From Streptococcus sp. 29887 (GTDB lineage: Bacteria > Bacillota > Bacilli > Lactobacillales > Streptococcaceae): a stretch of DNA of 64,000 nucleotides. The stretch is from the NCBI RefSeq assembly GCF_032595075.1, contig NZ_CP118735.1, positions 214,001 through 278,000 of the forward strand, in the 5' to 3' direction. The notes beneath the pieces were generated by a model that saw nothing but the letters and a program-made list of their open reading frames with translations, did no database searches and had not been told where the DNA came from. The translations under genes and the position numbers were made by a program. Positions 10,837-19,637 of the stretch are shown in pieces (within the stretch, counting starts at the first letter, position 1; every line of letters starts with the position of its first letter).

Positions 10837-13800
10837 TTGAAAAAAAGATTGATAGTGTGTTTTATTGCGGTCTTGTTTGTCAGTGTTGCTCCGATATTTC
10901 CTATACAATCAAGTCAAGTAAGGCTTGTGCATGCTGAAACCAGTAAGAAGAAAGTTTTAACAAAACCTCATATGTCATTGGGGGGATCTCTTACAGAGGA
11001 ACAAAAGACTGAAACCAAACGTCTTTTGGGTGACAGTCAAATTAGCGAGAAGCAAGTTATTTCTGTAACTGGAAAGATGGTAGCAGAATACACAGGTTCT
11101 GCTGACTCTGATGCCAAGATATACTCCAGTGCCTTCATTAAGCCCTTAGAAAAAGGTTCCGGGGTTCGGGTCGAAATTGTGACACCGGATAAGATTACGA
11201 TGATTTCTGCAGCAACCTACCAAAACGCTGCCATTACATCAGGTGTCTCAGATATTCTGATTCGGATTGCTTCTGTAGAAACGGTTACTGGTGAGGGGGC
11301 CTTGGCAGGTGTTTATGCCTTGTTAGAACAAGCTGGAATTGCAGTTGACAAGACTACTGTTCAAATGAGTCAGGACGAGATCTCTTTAATAGAGAAAATC
11401 AAGGTTGAAACGTCCCTATCAGATGAAGAAGCCAACAAACTGATTGCAGAATTAAAGAAGACAATCACCTCTAATCTAGTAAAAAAGAAAGCCATCACGG
11501 ATGAGTGGTTGCAGAAGCGTCTAGATGAGATTTGTGCCAGTTATCATGTTACATGTAGCGACGGACTAAAAGCAGAAATCATCGCTTGGTTAAAATCCTA
11601 TTCGAAAACGGATATTGCAAAATCTACTAAGACTGTCAAGCAACTCGAACAAAGCATCCTAACGACTGAGTGGGCGGAAGTGTTATCAACATTGGATAGG
11701 GTATTAAATCCTGACGAGATTCTTGCACTTGAGAAGATGGACTATAGTGATAAAAAAGCATATCATGCCATCATTGATGCTGTTTATCGAGAGTTGCTAA
11801 CCGACATCAAGGAGGGGAGGCTAGATAAAGTTAAACTAATTTATTCCCAGTCCTTTGTCATTGAACAGCTGTTGTCAAATCCGTCCATTAAAGAAAAAGA
11901 AGCACTGAACTATATTCGCACCCTATGCTATTATTTCATCGCCTTTGAAGAAGATGGGAAACTCTCTGGTGCTTTAACAAGAGATAAGAAACCAGCTTGG
12001 TTAATTGCGGATACCACAAAGGCTAATTTCCTTTATGCTTTAAATCGCTATAAAAATATTTCTCAAAATCCAAACTTGCAGGAAATAGTCAACCGTATTG
12101 CTCTGGCAACAGGCTATGCTTATGAAGCCTTTCTTTATGAGGACATTCAACAAGAAGGAGAGTTTATTCACCTAACCATTGTTTGTCCTTGCTTAGATCA
12201 GAAGGTAAAAATGAGTGTTGTTTATAACTTAAAAACGGGAGAATGCATCTTAAAAGATGGTAAGAAAACTAGTAAAACCAAGTTTTATGATTTCAAGAAA
12301 CAATACAAGGTAAATCTTGAAGACAAGTATCAGAAGTTGGTGGATGATTTGAAGACTTACCAGTTGTCCGATATAGATGTAGCCATTTTCAATGCAAGTA
12401 ATATCAAGCAAACAGTCTACAATGCCTATAATGAAGTTGTAGAGCAATTCTATCATTTCTCTCAATCATCGGATGCTCTTCCTAACAATTATTCTTATAT
12501 CCCTATACTTGATGATATCACATACCCACCTGGAGCTAGACAGTTTAAATATGCCTTATTTGATCTGAATAGAGATGGGATTGATGAGTTGATTATCAGT
12601 GATGGGGATAATAACCACCTAGCTGTATACACTTATAACAAGGGAGCTGTTCTCTTAAAAGGAGTTAGTGGTTATCGTAATCATATGCAAGTTTTCCAAG
12701 ATGGAAAGATTGTTACATATGGTTCCGGAGGTGCAGATGTTTCAGGTGTGACTATTTATACACTAGAAAATGCTGATAAAGGTCTAGTTGAACTGCACAC
12801 CTTAACCAGAGAATTTAACCAGTCTGCCTCTCAATCACGTTATATTGTGGGTAAATATGATAGCAGTACTGAAATTTATCACGGTCAAGAAGAGTATTTG
12901 AGGCAGTATGGACAATATGCACCGTATCTTTCAATTGGCCCCTATACTTTTATTGACTCTTCACTTTCTGCGGCTATTTTAGACTTGAGTATTTTTCGTG
13001 ATATCAGTGATAGAAAGGTCTTTGAAGCGACCTCCGAAGAGAAAGTTTCTGTCAAAGATCAGAAAAAAACGTCCAATACAGAGAAAAAGGCATCTCCGTC
13101 CTTTACTAACCTAACAGCCCTAACAGCAGCAGATAAACAGGAAATAGAAGAGTTGGTATTAAAGGGGCGTGCCTATAATAGCGAAGTTTTTGCTCGAAAT
13201 GAGAAATATATTGGTACAGTTCCGAGCGCCATGACAGAGCCAGCAATTCATTATGATACGACTGATAAATATGTCACATTGAGCGAATTAACGGATGCCT
13301 ATAATTCCTATAAGGCAGGTACTTATAATAGTGATGATATATTGCGAATTTGGAAAAATATATACGATATGGAAGAAATTGATGCCTCTTATAAGGATCA
13401 AGTTGGTCCGATTTTTGGAACAACTGAATATGGGCTCAAGTACTATAAGGGTGACCAGACCTTTGTATTAAACCATGGCGGTTTTGGGTACTCAAATAGT
13501 TTTAATGTTTTGCAAGAGGGATGGGAAATAGAAGAAACCTATGTCGATGTTCCAGTGGCTATGACCACTCTTGGGGAAACTGCAGCGACGACCCCAAGCT
13601 ATATTGTACGTGTTAAGTTGAACAACAAACAATACAAGGGAGGCAGCGGACAGTCTAGTAAATTTTATATCGAGAATGTAAGGATGGTTATGGATACTAA
13701 ATCGGATGGTTCTTACCTCACTTGGTCAACTAGACAGTCTAAAAAAATAGATGAAGCTATACAAGCTTATGGTAAAAAAGAAGGACTTGCCTTCCAATTT

Positions 13801-14133
13801 GATAGGGAACCGTTATTATCCTCGCCTGGAGAGTATCAAATAGCTGTTTTTACAGATAGTTCAGATAGGGAACCAGATATTAAAACCTTATTCTATTTTG
13901 GAATGGGGACTACATACGATTATTATTTCTTGTCAAGATACGATGCTGTTGGCAACTCAACAATTCCGACACGGTATGTATTCACTATTCATGGAGGTAA
14001 GCCTGTCTTACTATTAAATCGTCAAAGTGATGCAGGTTATCAAATCCCAGGAACAAATACCTACATCCCAACGTTTACATTAGTAACCGATGAGTTACAA
14101 CAAGAATTTAGTAAGATATTTTCTGAGGAATAA
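10837..14133 (+). CDS. Secreted DUF1002-domain protein (large, function unknown)
   Basis: A 1098-residue protein with a TTG start at 10837, preceded by AAGGAG (10822-10827) at 9 bases; an ATG at 10829 is followed at once by a stop. It begins with a Sec-type signal peptide ending near HAE. Residues 45-270 match the DUF1002 (YpuA-like) pattern, including the GEGALAGVYALLEQ stretch. The middle contains an EF-hand/FG-GAP-like calcium-type loop (DLNRDGIDELII, near residue 580). The C-terminal 120 residues resemble DUF4767-type lipoprotein domains, similar to the tail of the preceding broken gene. No membrane anchor or LPXTG motif is visible, so it may be released or held non-covalently. Its function is unknown; the neighbouring surface genes suggest an envelope role. 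Confidence 0.8.
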   Translation: MKKRLIVCFIAVLFVSVAPIFPIQSSQVRLVHAETSKKKVLTKPHMSLGGSLTEEQKTETKRLLGDSQISEKQVISVTGKMVAEYTGSADSDAKIYSSAFIKPLEKGSGVRVEIVTPDKITMISAATYQNAAITSGVSDILIRIASVETVTGEGALAGVYALLEQAGIAVDKTTVQMSQDEISLIEKIKVETSLSDEEANKLIAELKKTITSNLVKKKAITDEWLQKRLDEICASYHVTCSDGLKAEIIAWLKSYSKTDIAKSTKTVKQLEQSILTTEWAEVLSTLDRVLNPDEILALEKMDYSDKKAYHAIIDAVYRELLTDIKEGRLDKVKLIYSQSFVIEQLLSNPSIKEKEALNYIRTLCYYFIAFEEDGKLSGALTRDKKPAWLIADTTKANFLYALNRYKNISQNPNLQEIVNRIALATGYAYEAFLYEDIQQEGEFIHLTIVCPCLDQKVKMSVVYNLKTGECILKDGKKTSKTKFYDFKKQYKVNLEDKYQKLVDDLKTYQLSDIDVAIFNASNIKQTVYNAYNEVVEQFYHFSQSSDALPNNYSYIPILDDITYPPGARQFKYALFDLNRDGIDELIISDGDNNHLAVYTYNKGAVLLKGVSGYRNHMQVFQDGKIVTYGSGGADVSGVTIYTLENADKGLVELHTLTREFNQSASQSRYIVGKYDSSTEIYHGQEEYLRQYGQYAPYLSIGPYTFIDSSLSAAILDLSIFRDISDRKVFEATSEEKVSVKDQKKTSNTEKKASPSFTNLTALTAADKQEIEELVLKGRAYNSEVFARNEKYIGTVPSAMTEPAIHYDTTDKYVTLSELTDAYNSYKAGTYNSDDILRIWKNIYDMEEIDASYKDQVGPIFGTTEYGLKYYKGDQTFVLNHGGFGYSNSFNVLQEGWEIEETYVDVPVAMTTLGETAATTPSYIVRVKLNNKQYKGGSGQSSKFYIENVRMVMDTKSDGSYLTWSTRQSKKIDEAIQAYGKKEGLAFQFDREPLLSSPGEYQIAVFTDSSDREPDIKTLFYFGMGTTYDYYFLSRYDAVGNSTIPTRYVFTIHGGKPVLLLNRQSDAGYQIPGTNTYIPTFTLVTDELQQEFSKIFSEE

Positions 14134-14187
14134 ATGTGGAGAAGTAGGTAATTAGTTCTATATAGTATGGGTGGTATGGATAGGAGC

Positions 14188-14224
14188 TAAAAAGACAGTC
14201 ATTTGGCTGTCTTTTAGTTTTTTA
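14188..14224 (+). terminator. Rho-independent terminator after the DUF1002 gene
   Basis: The stem AAAAGACAG/CTGTCTTTT (about 14190-14198 with 14207-14215) is followed by AGTTTTTT. The T-run lies about 15 bases before the extended -10 promoter of the next gene. Confidence 0.88.
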
Positions 14225-14235
14225 TAGGTTTTTCT

Positions 14236-14243
14236 GCTATAAT
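14236..14243 (+). promoter_or_regulatory. Extended -10 promoter of mscS, implying a leaderless mRNA
   Basis: TGCTATAAT (TG at 14235-14236, TATAAT 14238-14243) is a good extended -10 element. Only 6 bases separate it from the ATG at 14250, so transcription should start at or beside the start codon. No Shine-Dalgarno sequence precedes the ATG. Confidence 0.6.
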
Positions 14244-14249
14244 GATGGT

Positions 14250-15092
14250 ATGAATGAATTTATCCAGAAATATGTTTCTCAGTTTAATGTGGATGCCATC
14301 TTGACAGCCTTTGTCAATAAAACCCTTTCGTTGGTGCTCCTCTTTCTTGCCTTTTACATCATAAAAAAACTTGCTAAGGCATCTGTAAAAAAAGTCTTAG
14401 TGCCATCTCTGAAAGTATCCACTCAGGACATTGGTCGCCAGAAAACCATCAGCCGTCTAGTGGAGAGTATCCTGAATTATTTGCTCTACTTTATCCTTAT
14501 CTACTGTATTTTAAGTATCCTTGGTTTGCCTGTTTCAAGTCTGCTTGCAGGTGCGGGGATTGCAGGGGTAGCTGTTGGCCTGGGGGCGCAAGGTTTTTTG
14601 TCAGACCTAGTCAATGGATTCTTTATCCTGATAGAGCGACAGTTTGACGTGGGGGATGTGGTCAAGCTGACCAATGGGCCCATTACAATTTCAGGCACTA
14701 TTGTGAGCATGGGCATTCGGACCACCCAGGTAAGGGATGCGGATGGAACCCTGCATTTTATCCCCAATCGCAATATCCTTGTCGTGTCCAACCAATCCCG
14801 TGGAGATATGCGGGCTCAGGTGGATATCCCACTCCAATTTAATACCGACTTGGAGCGAGTTGGCCAGGTTATTGAAGAAGTCAACCGTAGAGAAGTCAGC
14901 AACTTTGACCAGATTACAGGAGTGACAGTTCTTGGACCACAAAATACGACCAACGGCCAGTTTGTTTACCGTGTCAATCTCTTTGTAGCCCACGGGCAGC
15001 AAAGTAGTATTTATCACCAGTTCCTTGGTTTTTATCAGGAAGCACTACGGCAAGCAGGCATTGACTTGCCAACCACCAGTCTAACCAAATAA
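14250..15092 (+). CDS. mscS: MscS family mechanosensitive ion channel
   Basis: A 280-residue small-conductance mechanosensitive channel that opens under membrane tension to release solutes during hypo-osmotic shock. Visible are an N-terminal hydrophobic helix, a second one near residue 75-95 and the pore-lining helix rich in Gly/Ala (LLAGAGIAGVAVGLGAQGFLSDLVNGFF, quoted here only as the stretch around residues 98-125), followed by the MscS beta-domain (RQFDVGDVV, FIPNR) and the alpha/beta C-terminal domain. Length and order are typical of the YggB/YkuT group. The ATG at 14250 has no Shine-Dalgarno and lies 6 bases from a strong extended -10, so the mRNA is probably leaderless. It is followed after 10 bases by a small membrane protein gene, probably in the same transcript. 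Confidence 0.92.
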   Translation: MNEFIQKYVSQFNVDAILTAFVNKTLSLVLLFLAFYIIKKLAKASVKKVLVPSLKVSTQDIGRQKTISRLVESILNYLLYFILIYCILSILGLPVSSLLAGAGIAGVAVGLGAQGFLSDLVNGFFILIERQFDVGDVVKLTNGPITISGTIVSMGIRTTQVRDADGTLHFIPNRNILVVSNQSRGDMRAQVDIPLQFNTDLERVGQVIEEVNRREVSNFDQITGVTVLGPQNTTNGQFVYRVNLFVAHGQQSSIYHQFLGFYQEALRQAGIDLPTTSLTK

Positions 15093-15102
15093 GGAGTTTC
15101 AG

Positions 15103-15684
15103 ATGGAAGTGAAGGATTTTGTCGTTGAAAATGGGCAGATGTATTATAAGAAAAAGCCATTCTTCAAGCAACCATTATTTTGGACCAGTATAGTTGGTCT
15201 CCTCCTGTCTTTTATTCTAGGTGTGACCTGTCTGATTTTGATGATGAGCCCCAGTGTATCAGATACCAGTAGCTATTGGGATACAGAGGGATATTTCGAC
15301 GATACCATAAGCTATACAGAGTACCAAGTGGGTGATAGTGTAGATTTTTCTACGGGTTTGCAGATTACGGTGACTTCGATGGGTAAGGATGACAGCCTTG
15401 CTCCAGTCGGTGATTTTGGCTATCCTTATCTTGTGGAAATGGATGTGAAAAATCCCACAGATGAAGTGGTGTATTTTGATGAGTACCATTTTCAACTAAT
15501 TGATGATGAAACCTACCTTCCCTATGACTTGGATATGCGAACCTACGATGTTAATCTCATGGAGAAAATAAACCCTGGAGAAATGATAAAGGTAAAATTA
15601 ATCTATGAGGTAGATCAAGAGAGCAGTGTGGGTTTCATTTATGAAAATGCCATCTGGACAGAGTTAATCGGAGAAGGAATTTAA
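15103..15684 (+). CDS. Membrane-anchored DUF4352-like protein
   Basis: A 193-residue protein with a short cytoplasmic N-terminus, one TM helix at about residues 28-50 and an extracellular beta-rich domain. The domain pattern (a strand ending in VTSMGKDD, then VEMDVKNPTDEVVYFD, then DEYHFQLIDDE) fits the Ig-like DUF4352 family, often found on Gram-positive surface lipoproteins. Start ATG 15103 follows AAGGAG. It lies 10 bases after mscS and ends at a bidirectional terminator shared with dhaM. No specific function can be assigned. Confidence 0.7.
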   Translation: MEVKDFVVENGQMYYKKKPFFKQPLFWTSIVGLLLSFILGVTCLILMMSPSVSDTSSYWDTEGYFDDTISYTEYQVGDSVDFSTGLQITVTSMGKDDSLAPVGDFGYPYLVEMDVKNPTDEVVYFDEYHFQLIDDETYLPYDLDMRTYDVNLMEKINPGEMIKVKLIYEVDQESSVGFIYENAIWTELIGEGI

Positions 15685-15701
15685 TCTTGCTCTAGCCAAA
15701 T

Positions 15702-15745
15702 AAAAACCCACGGTAGAATGAATTCTACTGTGGGCGTTTTTGTGT
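15702..15745. terminator. Bidirectional terminator between the mscS unit and dhaM
   Basis: CCCACGGTAGAAT pairs with ATTCTACTGTGGG. The hairpin is preceded by AAAAA and followed by GTTTTT, so it can end transcription from both converging units. Confidence 0.88.
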
Positions 15746-15774
15746 GGTTACCATGTTTTTAGCTAACAATAAAT

Positions 15775-16149
15775 TTATTTTTTAATTTCAAGCTCCTGCA
15801 ATTGGTCAAGGATGGTATCCAGATCTGCCCCAGCCTGTAAGAGGGCCGCAGCTGTGTAGCATCCTTCTACAACTGGCACAGTTTGGATAAGGACTTGCTT
15901 GTCAGAAAAATCGGCAGCCAGTTCAATGTTCATCCTAGCACTCCCAAGATCAAAGAAGGCAAGGACTGTACTTGCTGGATTTGTTTCAATCCTGTCTTGT
16001 ACAATTTCAAAGCTAGTTCCGATACTGCCATCCTCCAATCCTCCACAGTAGGTAATCGGAATATCTTTTGCGACTTCGGATACTAGGTCAATAATACCTT
16101 GAGCCAGATTTTTGGAATGGGATACTAGTAGGATACCAACTACTGTCAT
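15775..16149 (-). CDS. dhaM: PTS-dependent dihydroxyacetone kinase, phosphotransferase subunit DhaM
   Basis: A 124-residue protein of the mannose-type EIIA fold. It takes phosphate from HPr and re-phosphorylates the ADP held by DhaL. The phosphorylated His is visible at residue 11 (LLVSHSKN), followed by the usual GG(L)EDGSIGTS region near residue 43 and an FFDLGSA motif. It is the short single-domain form typical of lactic acid bacteria. The gene overlaps the end of dhaL by 4 bases, so the two are translationally coupled in the order dhaK-dhaL-dhaM. Confidence 0.94.
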   Translation of the reverse strand: MTVVGILLVSHSKNLAQGIIDLVSEVAKDIPITYCGGLEDGSIGTSFEIVQDRIETNPASTVLAFFDLGSARMNIELAADFSDKQVLIQTVPVVEGCYTAAALLQAGADLDTILDQLQELEIKK

Positions 16150-16721
16150 AGTCCTGCCTCCAACAAGGCTTCAAAGAGAAGCCCAGACGAGAAAGAACCT
16201 GGATCAATGTGACCGATAGAGCGTTCGCCAACATAGGAAGCTCGCCCTTTGGTTGCAAGGATATCTTTTGTTGCCTGAACAGCCTCATGTATAACCTCTA
16301 CTGAGAGCTGGTTTTCTCTTAGGGCAGCAATGACAGGGACCCAAACATCCACCATGGTTTTTTCACCCAATTCGGCCTTGCCGCGTTTTTGGATCATGTC
16401 CAAACCTGCTTGTAGCGTATCAGCTAAATCCGCGCCAGCCTGACTGGCTTTAGTTATCCCCATAAAAGCAGAGCCATAGAGAGGACCAGAAGCACCGCCC
16501 ACCTTGCTGAGGAGTTGCATGGCAACCACTTTGAAAACCTGGTCAGCACTCTCGTAGTCTTTTTCAGATAACTCCTGTATGACAGCCGCCATCCCTCGAG
16601 CCATGTTTCCGCCATGATCTCCATCTCCGATAGGAGAGTCCAGTTCACTCAAATAATCCTTATTCGTTTGAATTTTTTCGTTGAATTTCTCCATCCATGT
16701 CAATGCTGTTTTTGCATCCAT
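16146..16721 (-). CDS. dhaL: Dihydroxyacetone kinase ADP-binding subunit DhaL
   Basis: DhaL carries a tightly bound ADP that serves as phosphate relay between DhaM and DhaK-bound dihydroxyacetone. The nucleotide/Mg site is visible as DSPIGDGDHGGNMARG, with the key aspartates, then GGASGPLYGSAF and the C-terminal RASYVGERSIGHIDPG. I chose the internal ATG at 16721 (MDAKTAL..) because TAGGAG lies 8 bases upstream; the longer reading would start inside the end of dhaK. That gives 191 residues. It lies 10 bases after dhaK and overlaps dhaM by 4 bases. Confidence 0.93.
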   Translation of the reverse strand: MDAKTALTWMEKFNEKIQTNKDYLSELDSPIGDGDHGGNMARGMAAVIQELSEKDYESADQVFKVVAMQLLSKVGGASGPLYGSAFMGITKASQAGADLADTLQAGLDMIQKRGKAELGEKTMVDVWVPVIAALRENQLSVEVIHEAVQATKDILATKGRASYVGERSIGHIDPGSFSSGLLFEALLEAGL

Positions 16722-16731
16722 AAGCGTTCTC

Positions 16732-17721
16732 CTACCAAGCGACAACTTCAACAGGAGCCTGTAAAGCGTCTATCCAGCTTGGATCTTCTAGTTTAATCAA
16801 AGTCAGTGACAGTCCAGCCATATCAATGGATGTCATATAGTTACCGATTTTCTTGTAATCGACAATAACCCCTTTTTTAGCTAGTAATTGCGCAACGTCG
16901 TTGGCAAAAACATATTGCTCCATGAGAGGAGTTGCTCCAAGACCATTGATAAGGACACCGTAGTGTTCACCATCTTGAATGTCAAAGCCTTCAGCCAATT
17001 TCTCAACCAATTCTTCAGCCAATTTTGCAGATGGTTGTAGCTTTTCTTTCTTATAGCCAGGTTCGCCATGGATACCAACGCCATACTCAAATTCATCTTC
17101 TTCAAGGACGAAGCCTGGTTTGCCCACTTCAGGAACAGTAGCGCCTGAAAGCGCAAGACCGATAGTCTTGATTTGTGGAACGAGGCGGTCAGCTAATTCT
17201 TTAATCTCAGCAAGCGATTTACCAGTTTCAGCAGCATGACCGAGAATCTTGTGGACAAGGATGGTACCTGCTACGCCACGACGGCCTTGGGTATAGAGGC
17301 TGTTTTCCACAGCGATATCATCGTCCACAACGACACTAGCCACTTCGATTCCTTCCATTTCAGCCAACTCTTGTGCCATTTCAAAGTTCATGATGTCGCC
17401 AGAGTAGTTTTTGATGACCATGAAGACTCCAGCGCCTTCATCAGCTGCCTTGATGGCTTCCAAGATTTGGTCTGGGGTTGGTGAGGTAAATACTGCGCCA
17501 CATACAGCGGCGGACAACATGCCCTTGCCGACAAAGCCTGCATGAGAAGGTTCGTGACCAGAACCACCTCCTGAGATGATGCCAACTTTGCCAGTCTTTT
17601 CCGCCTTACGGACAATGACCTCAAACCCCTCTAAACGATCGACAAGGTCATTGTGCATAAAGACAAGGCCTTTCAACATTTCGTCAACGACATATTCAGG
17701 TTGGTTAATGATTTTTTTCAT
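16732..17721 (-). CDS. dhaK: Dihydroxyacetone kinase substrate-binding subunit DhaK
   Basis: A 329-residue DhaK that binds dihydroxyacetone as a hemiaminal on a histidine and receives phosphate from DhaL, giving DHAP for glycolysis. Visible are GGGSGHEPSHAGFVG, the catalytic Asp region (KNYSGDIMNF, near residue 109) and the covalent-binding His in YGVGIHGEPG near residue 215-220. AAAGGAG lies upstream of the ATG. It is first gene of dhaKLM. A TATAAT-like -10 (minus strand, 17752-17757) is present, but its -35 position (17775-17780) abuts the end of the inserted IS1182 element, so its native operator may be gone. Confidence 0.95.
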   Translation of the reverse strand: MKKIINQPEYVVDEMLKGLVFMHNDLVDRLEGFEVIVRKAEKTGKVGIISGGGSGHEPSHAGFVGKGMLSAAVCGAVFTSPTPDQILEAIKAADEGAGVFMVIKNYSGDIMNFEMAQELAEMEGIEVASVVVDDDIAVENSLYTQGRRGVAGTILVHKILGHAAETGKSLAEIKELADRLVPQIKTIGLALSGATVPEVGKPGFVLEEDEFEYGVGIHGEPGYKKEKLQPSAKLAEELVEKLAEGFDIQDGEHYGVLINGLGATPLMEQYVFANDVAQLLAKKGVIVDYKKIGNYMTSIDMAGLSLTLIKLEDPSWIDALQAPVEVVAW

Positions 17722-17760
17722 GAGATAGACTCCTTTGTTTTTTATACTGTTATTATATTT

Positions 17761-19455
17761 TTAAATAATTGAAAAAGGAAGAGGCTGGGCAAAAACTAGC
17801 CAATAACTAAAAAAATACACAGACAGATTGAGCTGCTTCAGATGAAATCCAGCCGAACTGTCTGTGTTTTTCTTTCTGTTTCTACTCTCTTGGACTAATT
17901 TCTTAGCCAATTTCGTTAGATTCATGCTCATTAGGAGGAATCCTATCTCTGTTTCAACCACCTTTTGACCTCTGACATGGACTCTGCGCACGCCAAAAAC
18001 ACCCTTCATCCTACCAAATACAGGTTCGACATCCACCTTGCGTTTGGCATAAATGCGGGCTCCCTCTTTACTTGTCAATTCCTCTTTGACTAAGTTCTTG
18101 AAATAGTTCCACGTAGGATTATACTGAATTTGTTTGAGGTTTCCTTTTTCCGTCCGTGCTAACTGGTCTAACTCTTTACTAGCTTGTACAGGATCAGCTT
18201 CGTAAATCTTAATATCTTTCTCAAATCCATACTTGTCCATTCTTCGTGAATAATTCTTAAACGAGTAGACAACCCCATCTGGCTTTATCCATTGGTCAGA
18301 ATCTTCCAAGTAAGTCCAGTTTTCAGGATTGGCATCACTCTTCTTATAGCTTTTCTTCTGCTCTTTCTGATATGTTCCGTAGGGAATCAGAGGTGTTTTC
18401 TCCAGGTCATCAAGGATAAAGCTATAATTTTCTTCACTACCATAACCTGCATCTGCGACAATGTGTTGAAAGAGTTCTAAGGTTTGGATGGATTGAAGAA
18501 AGGGCTTGAGTGTACGAGTGTCAGTTGGATTCGGAAACAGTCCGTAAGCTAAGGCAAACTGGTTGTTTGTACCAAGTTGAAGGTTGTAGCCCGGTTTGAG
18601 CTGACCATTCTTCATAGGATTTTCTTTCATCCGCATAAATGTTGCATCATGATCCGTTTTAGAGTAGGAGTTTCGTTCTTGTAAAATCTGTTTATCTCGT
18701 TCGTACTTCTGTTTCCGAACAAGAAAATCCTCTTTCAACTTTCTCTTTAGTTTCTTAATTCTTCTTCGTTTCTGTCTGTTGGCTGAGCCACCTTTACTGA
18801 CTTTAGGCTCTTGTGAGATAGCTTCTTCCACCTCGTCCAATACTTGTTCTGTTTCTTGTAGGAGTTGGTTTAGTCCCTCGCTAGTGAGGCATTCTTCCTT
18901 GGACAAGGCGGTATTTACCCCTTCTTGGACTAGTTTGTCATAGAGGGCTGAAATGTTTCCATTCAAGGCATCTTCATAGCGTTCAACGGCCTTTCTCCAT
19001 GTGAAAGAATACTTGTTGGCATCAGCTTCTACCTTAGTCCCATCAATGAAGAGAGCCTCATCTTCAATCAAGCCATTCTCTCTGAGAAGGAGGGTGAAGT
19101 AGATGAAGGCAGTTTTGATGAGCTGATTGGCGTGTGTGCTAGCCCGAAAACTATTGATGGTCCGATAACAGACATAGGTATCCTGACTCAGCCATTTCAT
19201 AGGAATGACTTCTTCATTCATTTGAACGATTTTCCGACCAGAGAATACCTGACGAGCATAGGCGAACAGGGTCATTTTGAGCAACATGGCTGGATGAAAG
19301 GCTGGACGACCTGTGTGGGAAGTTTCTCCTAATAGAACGGATTGAGGAATGGTATCCACAAACTGACTAATCAGACGAGCCTCATGCGTTGCAGGTAAAT
19401 CCCAAGCAATATTTAATTCCAAACTTAACTGATTTGTGTTATACTGTTTATACAT
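17761..19455 (-). CDS. IS1182 family DDE transposase
   Basis: A 564-residue transposase with an N-terminal DUF772/InsH-like domain (GRPAFHPAMLLKM, about residues 50-65) and a DDE nuclease core: FIDGTKVEAD carries the first Asp, VADAGYGSEEN a second, and VEPVFGRMKG near the C-terminus the Glu region. The coiled, Lys/Arg-rich insert near residues 205-250 is typical of the family. ATG 19455 is preferred over 19461 because AAAGG ends 7 bases before it. The ORF extends to 17761, slightly beyond the left inverted repeat, so its last few codons lie outside the element. It appears intact. Confidence 0.92.
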   Translation of the reverse strand: MYKQYNTNQLSLELNIAWDLPATHEARLISQFVDTIPQSVLLGETSHTGRPAFHPAMLLKMTLFAYARQVFSGRKIVQMNEEVIPMKWLSQDTYVCYRTINSFRASTHANQLIKTAFIYFTLLLRENGLIEDEALFIDGTKVEADANKYSFTWRKAVERYEDALNGNISALYDKLVQEGVNTALSKEECLTSEGLNQLLQETEQVLDEVEEAISQEPKVSKGGSANRQKRRRIKKLKRKLKEDFLVRKQKYERDKQILQERNSYSKTDHDATFMRMKENPMKNGQLKPGYNLQLGTNNQFALAYGLFPNPTDTRTLKPFLQSIQTLELFQHIVADAGYGSEENYSFILDDLEKTPLIPYGTYQKEQKKSYKKSDANPENWTYLEDSDQWIKPDGVVYSFKNYSRRMDKYGFEKDIKIYEADPVQASKELDQLARTEKGNLKQIQYNPTWNYFKNLVKEELTSKEGARIYAKRKVDVEPVFGRMKGVFGVRRVHVRGQKVVETEIGFLLMSMNLTKLAKKLVQESRNRKKNTDSSAGFHLKQLNLSVYFFSYWLVFAQPLPFSII

Positions 19456-19579
19456 TTTCATGCCTTTCTAGTTGTTTTGTGGTTATTATAATTATAAAGC
19501 ATGAAATGGAAAACGAGCAACTCCTAATTGGAATTGCTCGTTTTTTTACTGTGAGAAGCTAGTTTTTGCCCAGCCTCTT
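17779..19579 (-). mobile_element. IS1182-family insertion sequence (about 1.8 kb)
   Basis: The element is bounded by 22-bp perfect terminal inverted repeats (17779-17800 and 19558-19579, core GAGGCTGGGCAAAAACTAGC) and carries one transposase gene reading leftward. No clear target duplication was found beside the repeats (AAAAAGG left, TTGTTTC right). It sits in the intergenic region between the divergent dhaKLM and dhaS-dhaQ units. The right end contains an outward-reading terminator. Confidence 0.88.
19514..19547 (+). terminator. Terminator inside the IS1182 right end
   Basis: CGAGCAA (19514-19520) pairs with TTGCTCG (19534-19540) and is followed by TTTTTTT on the plus strand. It is upstream of the transposase start; such hairpins can shield an IS from outside transcription. 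Confidence 0.75.
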
Positions 19580-19585
19580 TTGTTT

Positions 19586-19612
19586 CTATCAAAAGCATGA
19601 TAGGGTATAATG
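19586..19612 (+). promoter_or_regulatory. dhaS promoter with small dyad
   Basis: GGTATAAT (TATAAT about 19606-19611) lies upstream of dhaS. A dyad CTATC-N8-GATAG (19586-19603) overlaps the spacer/-35 zone, directly beside the IS end. No clear -35 is seen. The dyad may be an operator remnant; this is inference. Confidence 0.45.
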
Positions 19613-19637
19613 GAGAGGAAGCGAAAGGAAGTGACAT

